64,000 nucleotides of DNA, taken from Methanomicrobia archaeon (GTDB lineage: Archaea; Halobacteriota; Bog-38; Methanoflorentales; Methanoflorentaceae). The notes under the pieces are model-generated. The model was not told the DNA's origin. It saw only the letters and a program-made list of their open reading frames with translations, and did not search any database. Below are positions 60,004 to 64,000 of the stretch, in pieces (the first letter of the stretch is position 1; every line of letters begins with the position of its first letter). The translations under genes and the position numbers were made by a program. The DNA lies in NCBI GenBank assembly GCA_015660915.1, contig JACTTZ010000004.1:62001-126000 (forward strand). Direction: 5' to 3'.

Positions 60004-61377
60004 TTATTCCGACCGCAATCGCACCCGCGAATAAGAGATCACGCCGACGACAAAGAGGATCGCGGTGAGAACAATCGCAAATCCCACGTAGATCGCAACA
60101 TCGCCGAAGCTACTCCCGAACACGAGAACTTGACGAATCGCGTCTGCGACTTGCGTCCAGGGGAGCAGATCGTAAACTTGGAACGTCGTTCCAAAAGCGG
60201 TTCCAAGAGGCTCACTCGGAAGCGGAAAGAACGCCCCAGTGAGGAAGGATACCGGAACGGCAATAAGGACCCCTAATTGTGCCGCCTGCCGCTCGTTTCG
60301 GGCAAACGCCGCCAGCAGTAAGCCAAGCGAAATCGAGGCTATACCGCCGATGATGCCAATAAACACGGCAAGTCCGATGGAATTCGCGCCGCCCGACCAT
60401 TTAAACCCGAGCGCGACGGCGACTCCGAAAAGCAGCAAGATTTGGACCACAGCGATGACGATCCACGTCAGCAGCGTGCCGAAAAGCAGGTCGAATGACC
60501 GCATGTTGGACATTTTGAGCCTTGTTAACGTTCCGCTTTCAGTTTCTCTCGCTAGGTCTTGTGCAACGCTGCTCACTTGCAGGAGTAGGGCAAACACAAT
60601 CAATCCCGGCGCCTGATAGTCAAAATACGTGAACGAGCGTGCGCCTGTGAGGGGCTGTACGGCCGCTGAAAGGTAGTCGGCGTTCAGTTGGCTGTGGTTT
60701 TGCCCCAGCGTCGCATCAACCTGCCGAATCGCAGTGGCCTGTATCTGGCCCTCGTATTGTTCAAGGACGTTGAAGATCAGGCCTTGCGCGGCGCCGAATG
60801 CGGAACTGCCCGTATCCCCCTCAACGATGACTTGTGCCGTGACGTTGCTTAGTCTCGGGAGCGTAGCATTCACTGACAGCTGGCTGCTCAGAGCGGCCGC
60901 TTGCGCGCTGCTTGAGTTAATCACCTGCAGGCCGATATCTGAAGTCGCTTCAGTCCGCGCGGATGCATTGGCCAATGAAATGACCGCCTGCGAAAAATTT
61001 TGCGGGATCGTAATCGCCGCATCAAGGCCGCGACTTTTAAGCATCGTCTGGGCCTGATCTGCGCTGACGTTAGTGAGGGTGAACATGTGCGTGTCGGTTC
61101 CCTCGTACGTGACATTTCCGAGGAGCTCGGTGAAATTCGCGCCGGCGTTGATGTGCTGGTCGGTATTGTTGATGGATACCGTTGCCCCCTGGTCGAGATT
61201 GATCACCGCAATCTTATGAGGCGTCGTCCCGGTGCCAAGCGAGCTGGGACTGCCGAAAGCGAAGGCAAAAATGATCATGAATACAACCGGGAATAGCAGG
61301 AGGAAGAAAAGAGAGCGGCGGTCTCGAAGCGCTTGCTTAAGCCCTTTTACCGCTAATGACACGAACTTGACGGTCAC
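60004..61377 (-). CDS. ABC-2 type export permease
   Basis: A 457-residue permease. A first helix (LFFLLLFPVVFMIIFAFAF) is followed by a ~210-residue external domain (N-x-T/S sites present) and then five helices, the layout of ABC-2/YhgE-type exporters. SSVAQDLARETESGTLTRLKMS is the family signature before the second helix. It overlaps the ATPase gene by 4 bp and so forms one transporter with it, exporting drugs, lipids or polymers. Confidence 0.88.
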   Translation of the reverse strand: MTVKFVSLAVKGLKQALRDRRSLFFLLLFPVVFMIIFAFAFGSPSSLGTGTTPHKIAVINLDQGATVSINNTDQHINAGANFTELLGNVTYEGTDTHMFTLTNVSADQAQTMLKSRGLDAAITIPQNFSQAVISLANASARTEATSDIGLQVINSSSAQAAALSSQLSVNATLPRLSNVTAQVIVEGDTGSSAFGAAQGLIFNVLEQYEGQIQATAIRQVDATLGQNHSQLNADYLSAAVQPLTGARSFTYFDYQAPGLIVFALLLQVSSVAQDLARETESGTLTRLKMSNMRSFDLLFGTLLTWIVIAVVQILLLFGVAVALGFKWSGGANSIGLAVFIGIIGGIASISLGLLLAAFARNERQAAQLGVLIAVPVSFLTGAFFPLPSEPLGTAFGTTFQVYDLLPWTQVADAIRQVLVFGSSFGDVAIYVGFAIVLTAILFVVGVISYSRVRLRSE

Positions 61378-62360
61378 TCCCGCAGCCCCCTTCCGGTGAG
61401 ATAGATGAAGACGTCCTCGAGCGTATTTTCCCGAATCGCAATATCTGAGACGCGGGCGCGCATCCCGTCGACGCGTTCGAGTATCTCAGGGAGAAGACTA
61501 ACCGCGTTCAATGCTCGAACGTTTATTTTTCCGCCCACGTCTTTGATTTCTTGGATACCTTCAACAGATTTGAGGCCAGCTATCACGGTCTCGTTCCATT
61601 CAGATTCGGCGAGTTGCATTTCTATGATATCACCAGAGCCGATGGTCCTTTTCAGGTTCTGAGGGGTGTCGAGCTGAAGGAGCTTGCCGTGGTCGATAAT
61701 GGCAACGCGGTCACTTAACGCGTCGGCCTCTTCCATGGCGTGGGTCGTGAGGATGGTGGTTTTTCCCTTGCTTTTAAGCGAGCGAATGAAGTCCCACAGC
61801 AGCAAGCGGGACTGCGGGTCTAAGCCCGCAGAGGGCTCGTCCAGCACCACGATGTCAGGATCGTGAACAACGGCGAGCGCGACGTTGAGCCGGCGCTTCA
61901 TGCCTCCAGATAGCTGGGATACGCGGGCCTTCGCCTTTTCAGAAAGCGCGAGATCGGCGAGCAATGTCTGCACGCGCTCATTCGTTACAGTCCGTGAAAG
62001 ATCATACATGTCGCCTATGACGGTGAGATTCTCTGCGCACGTCAGCTCCTCCCACAAAACGAGCTCTTGCGGACAGATGCCTATGCTACTTTTCGGCACA
62101 CGCGCCCGGTCTTGTCCGTTGATGAGTACCGTACCGCCTGTCGGGGTCAGCAGCCCCACCATCATGTTGATCGCGGTGGTCTTTCCGGCTCCGTTTGGTC
62201 CTAAAAATCCGAATATCTCTCCCTTCTTGATTTGCAAGGTGAGATCGTCAACGGCGAGTAGGTCACCGTATCTCCTTGAGAGGCCTTGCACCTGTAATGC
62301 GTAGGCATCCGTTGTATGATCCAACGATTCTTCAGTCATGCTGTGCACGTCAATACACAT
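61374..62360 (-). CDS. ABC transporter ATPase (DrrA/CcmA-like)
   Basis: A 328-residue ATPase. Walker A is GPNGAGKTTAINM, the Q loop contains GICPQELVLW, the signature is LSGGMKRRLN, Walker B is IVVLDEPSAGLD, and the switch His follows in LTTHAMEEADALSD. A ~90-residue C-terminal domain of the DrrA type follows. TATA-like ATTATTG ~40 bp upstream suits ATG 62360; an in-frame ATG at 62339 is possible. Confidence 0.92.
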   Translation of the reverse strand: MCIDVHSMTEESLDHTTDAYALQVQGLSRRYGDLLAVDDLTLQIKKGEIFGFLGPNGAGKTTAINMMVGLLTPTGGTVLINGQDRARVPKSSIGICPQELVLWEELTCAENLTVIGDMYDLSRTVTNERVQTLLADLALSEKAKARVSQLSGGMKRRLNVALAVVHDPDIVVLDEPSAGLDPQSRLLLWDFIRSLKSKGKTTILTTHAMEEADALSDRVAIIDHGKLLQLDTPQNLKRTIGSGDIIEMQLAESEWNETVIAGLKSVEGIQEIKDVGGKINVRALNAVSLLPEILERVDGMRARVSDIAIRENTLEDVFIYLTGRGLRE

Positions 62361-62594
62361 TGCACTCTTGGTTTTTCATCGTTGCGCTTGGGTTTGCGCA
62401 ATAATGGCACTGCCTTACGTTGTATCGCTTAGCGAAGAGTCTTGCTTTCATTCGCAAAACGCGCGAAAAATCATTTGAGCGTTCGCCAGCCGTGTTCTGT
62501 TCGAACACAGTGTCTCCAAGAAAGCGACAACCGTTTCGAAGCGCAGCCCTTAACTAAGTACGGCTTAAATAGCAACCATGTTGGGGGTATAAAC

Positions 62595-62924
62595 TTGAGC
62601 GAGATTGAGATGTACAAAGGGAAAGCACTTGACGTGAAAACACTCATCGAATACTCGGCCAATTCTATCGTCAGCAAGACCTTGATCGATACGAAAGCGG
62701 GCACTATCACGCTGTTTTCTTTCGATGAGGGGCAAGGCTTGAGCGAACACACGGCACCGTACGACGCAGTGGTACAGATCGTCGACGGTGAAGCAGAGAT
62801 CACGATCGGAGGCAACGCCATCCACGCGAATGAGGGGAACATGGTCGTAATGCCCGCAAACGTCCCTCACGCGCTCCAAGCTACAAAGCGTTTTAAGATG
62901 CTTTTGACAATGATTCGCGCCTAG
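62595..62924 (+). CDS. Small cupin-domain protein
   Basis: A 109-residue single cupin barrel. Motif 1 reads GQGLSEHTAPYDAVVQIVDGEAE, with His and Glu/Asp metal ligands partly replaced, and motif 2 GNMVVMPANVPHAL with the final His. TTG 62595 is chosen because GGGGGT lies 6 nt upstream; ATG 62610 is possible. Small cupins bind a metal and act as dioxygenase-like or sensory proteins; substrate unknown. Confidence 0.8.
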   Translation: MSEIEMYKGKALDVKTLIEYSANSIVSKTLIDTKAGTITLFSFDEGQGLSEHTAPYDAVVQIVDGEAEITIGGNAIHANEGNMVVMPANVPHALQATKRFKMLLTMIRA

Positions 62925-62955
62925 CCAGCTCGAATACCGATAAGGAGGTAATACT

Positions 62956-63327
62956 GTGACAAAATCGAACAAGGAAACCCCTTACACAGGCGAAGAAGCC
63001 CCGGAAAGTCAGGAGTTGATTGATAAAGTACGGCACCTGAGCTTAGGGGCTCAAAGCGTCCTGTACGCGATGCTGACAGAAGAGGGAGAAGAAGAACCAG
63101 AAAAACGTGAAGGGTTCACCTCACCTGAGATATATCAAGCGTGTGCTGCCTGTACCTTAGACGATGAAGCAACGCCGCAAACCCTGATTGAAGCGGGCAT
63201 ATCTGAGCTTAAAGAACAGAAATTCATCGAAGAGCGAAACGGTCGGCTATATCTCATCACGCGCACCGAGCATATGCGTACCTTTGAAAAGTCCGTCGAG
63301 AGTAGTATGTACGTGGTTCGCAGGTAA
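62956..63327 (+). CDS. Acidic protein with winged-helix-like middle, unknown function
   Basis: A 123-residue protein. SLGAQSVLYAMLTEEGEEEP resembles the first helix of archaeal Orc/Cdc6-associated or MarR-like winged helices, and TLIEAGISELKEQKFIEERN a following helix and wing. CAACTL has two Cys. GTG 62956 follows GGAGG by 8 nt. It lies between the cupin and peptidase genes on one strand and may share their transcript. Confidence 0.55.
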   Translation: MTKSNKETPYTGEEAPESQELIDKVRHLSLGAQSVLYAMLTEEGEEEPEKREGFTSPEIYQACAACTLDDEATPQTLIEAGISELKEQKFIEERNGRLYLITRTEHMRTFEKSVESSMYVVRR

Positions 63328-63377
63328 GGGTTATTTCACCTGCTTGACTGCATTCTTCACCTACATTCGGAGGAAAA

Positions 63378-64000
63378 ATGGCTATCTATGGCAAACGAAA
63401 AAAGCAGATTCAAGAGGTAATGCGAGAAAAGGGCGTCGATGCGATGCTCATTGCAGGGGCTGAGAACTACTACTACATCACGGGAGATTATCGGCGACAG
63501 GCTCGAATGCTGTTCTATAAAGACGCTGACCCTACTATCATCGTGTTCCAGCCCGAGGTGGAGCAGGTTCGCGCGAGCACGTGGGTGAACGACATCCGCG
63601 GCTGGAGCAACGTCAACGAGCTCATGCAAAACTTCTTTAACGCGATGCGGGAAGGTGACCTTCGTAAAGCGACCGTTGGTTTTGATACGCACACCGCTCC
63701 CGGATTCGAAGTTTTTCGGTTCAGAAAGCTCAATCCCGAGATCAATATGGTCGAAAACGACGAGATCATGAGCGAGCTTCGCATGGTGAAGTCGGCTGAC
63801 GAAATAGCGCGCATGAAAAAGACTGCTCAGGCCGCAGAGCTCGGGATGATGGCAGCAGCAGATGCGCTCGTCGCCGGCGCAACAGAGAACGACGTTGCGC
63901 GTGAGGCTGAATACGCCTTGCGAAAGGCGGGTTCGGAGCGTCTGGGGTTTCTCACCTTTGTGAACTCGGGTGAGCGCTCGCTCGGCTTGCACGGATTTGT
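63378..64000 (+). CDS. M24-family Xaa-Pro aminopeptidase (partial, runs off the window)
   Basis: The first 207 residues of a creatinase/prolidase-type peptidase. The N-terminal domain (KGVDAMLIAGAENYYYITGD) is typical, and ELRMVKSADEIARMKKTAQA opens the catalytic pita-bread domain; LTFVNSGERSLGLHG is reached near the edge. The metal ligands lie beyond 64000. GGAGG stands 5 nt before the ATG. It removes N-terminal residues preceding proline. Confidence 0.88.
   Translation, partial: MAIYGKRKKQIQEVMREKGVDAMLIAGAENYYYITGDYRRQARMLFYKDADPTIIVFQPEVEQVRASTWVNDIRGWSNVNELMQNFFNAMREGDLRKATVGFDTHTAPGFEVFRFRKLNPEINMVENDEIMSELRMVKSADEIARMKKTAQAAELGMMAAADALVAGATENDVAREAEYALRKAGSERLGFLTFVNSGERSLGLHGF

Noticed and set aside
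1-64000. tRNA or rRNA genes
   Set aside because: No T-loop GTTCRA with a matching acceptor stem, and no conserved rRNA segment, was seen by eye in the intergenic regions; a covariance-model search would be decisive.

Overview
The window looks like chromosomal DNA of a euryarchaeon from the methanogen/anaerobic methane- or alkane-oxidiser assemblage. The pointers are a Sep-tRNA:Cys-tRNA synthase, the archaeal ADH-synthase/dehydroquinate-synthase-II start of the shikimate pathway, the DUF39 + NIL-ferredoxin + UPF0280 homocysteine set, a CfbB/CobB-type amidase, a PGF-CTERM surface protein, and TATA-box promoters often about 25-30 bp from the start codon (leaderless transcripts). No mcr genes, rRNA, tRNA, CRISPR array or intact insertion sequence was recognised, so the exact lineage stays open.

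Layout. 0-11.5 kb: the end of a DUF1998-type helicase, hisA-hisB, a TrmB-type regulator, a surface protein with one CxxCH site, a first ADH-synthase paralog, a nitroreductase, an HExxH protein under a PadR-like operator, an MFS exporter and a HEAT-repeat protein. 11.5-14.3 kb: a decayed stretch with gene fragments. 14.3-20.1 kb: a K+ channel, a CfbB-like protein lacking its glutaminase cysteine, small winged-helix and unknown proteins, a HAD phosphatase and prephenate dehydratase. 20.2-25.0 kb: one operon for chorismate and tyrosine synthesis (ADH synthase, DHQ synthase II, aroD, aroE, tyrA), divergent from prephenate dehydratase.

25-44 kb is rich in sulfur and cofactor genes: the DUF39 homocysteine operon, cysteine desulfurase, LarE, a BioB-like radical SAM enzyme, an AIR-synthase-like protein with ThiN, FdhD, a metY-metX-metW operon, nadA with its regulator, and a NifU with a basic tail. 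Between them lie broken glycosylation genes. A thioredoxin-lipoprotein gene has been duplicated in tandem together with the 3' end of its marC neighbour.

45-53 kb: nucleotide-sugar genes (rfbD, rfbA), a GerW-like pair, then the most unusual part: remnants of a lasso-peptide type biosynthetic locus (RRE/B1, B2 and cyclase fragments in canonical order, a second cyclase fragment and an intact HPr-kinase-like gene on the other strand, a candidate 34-codon peptide, and a broken B12-binding radical SAM gene). SepCysS follows, preceded in its operon by a 59-residue coiled-coil protein.

53-64 kb: a multi-PAS histidine kinase, a truncated TrmB regulator, a PadR regulator with the operator also seen at 8.3 kb, over 1 kb of non-coding DNA with paired repeats, a flavodoxin, a GyrI-like protein, an ABC-2 exporter, a cupin and the start of an M24 peptidase. 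Broken genes are unusually frequent. Many single-base frameshifts could be real decay or draft-assembly error; reads would decide.
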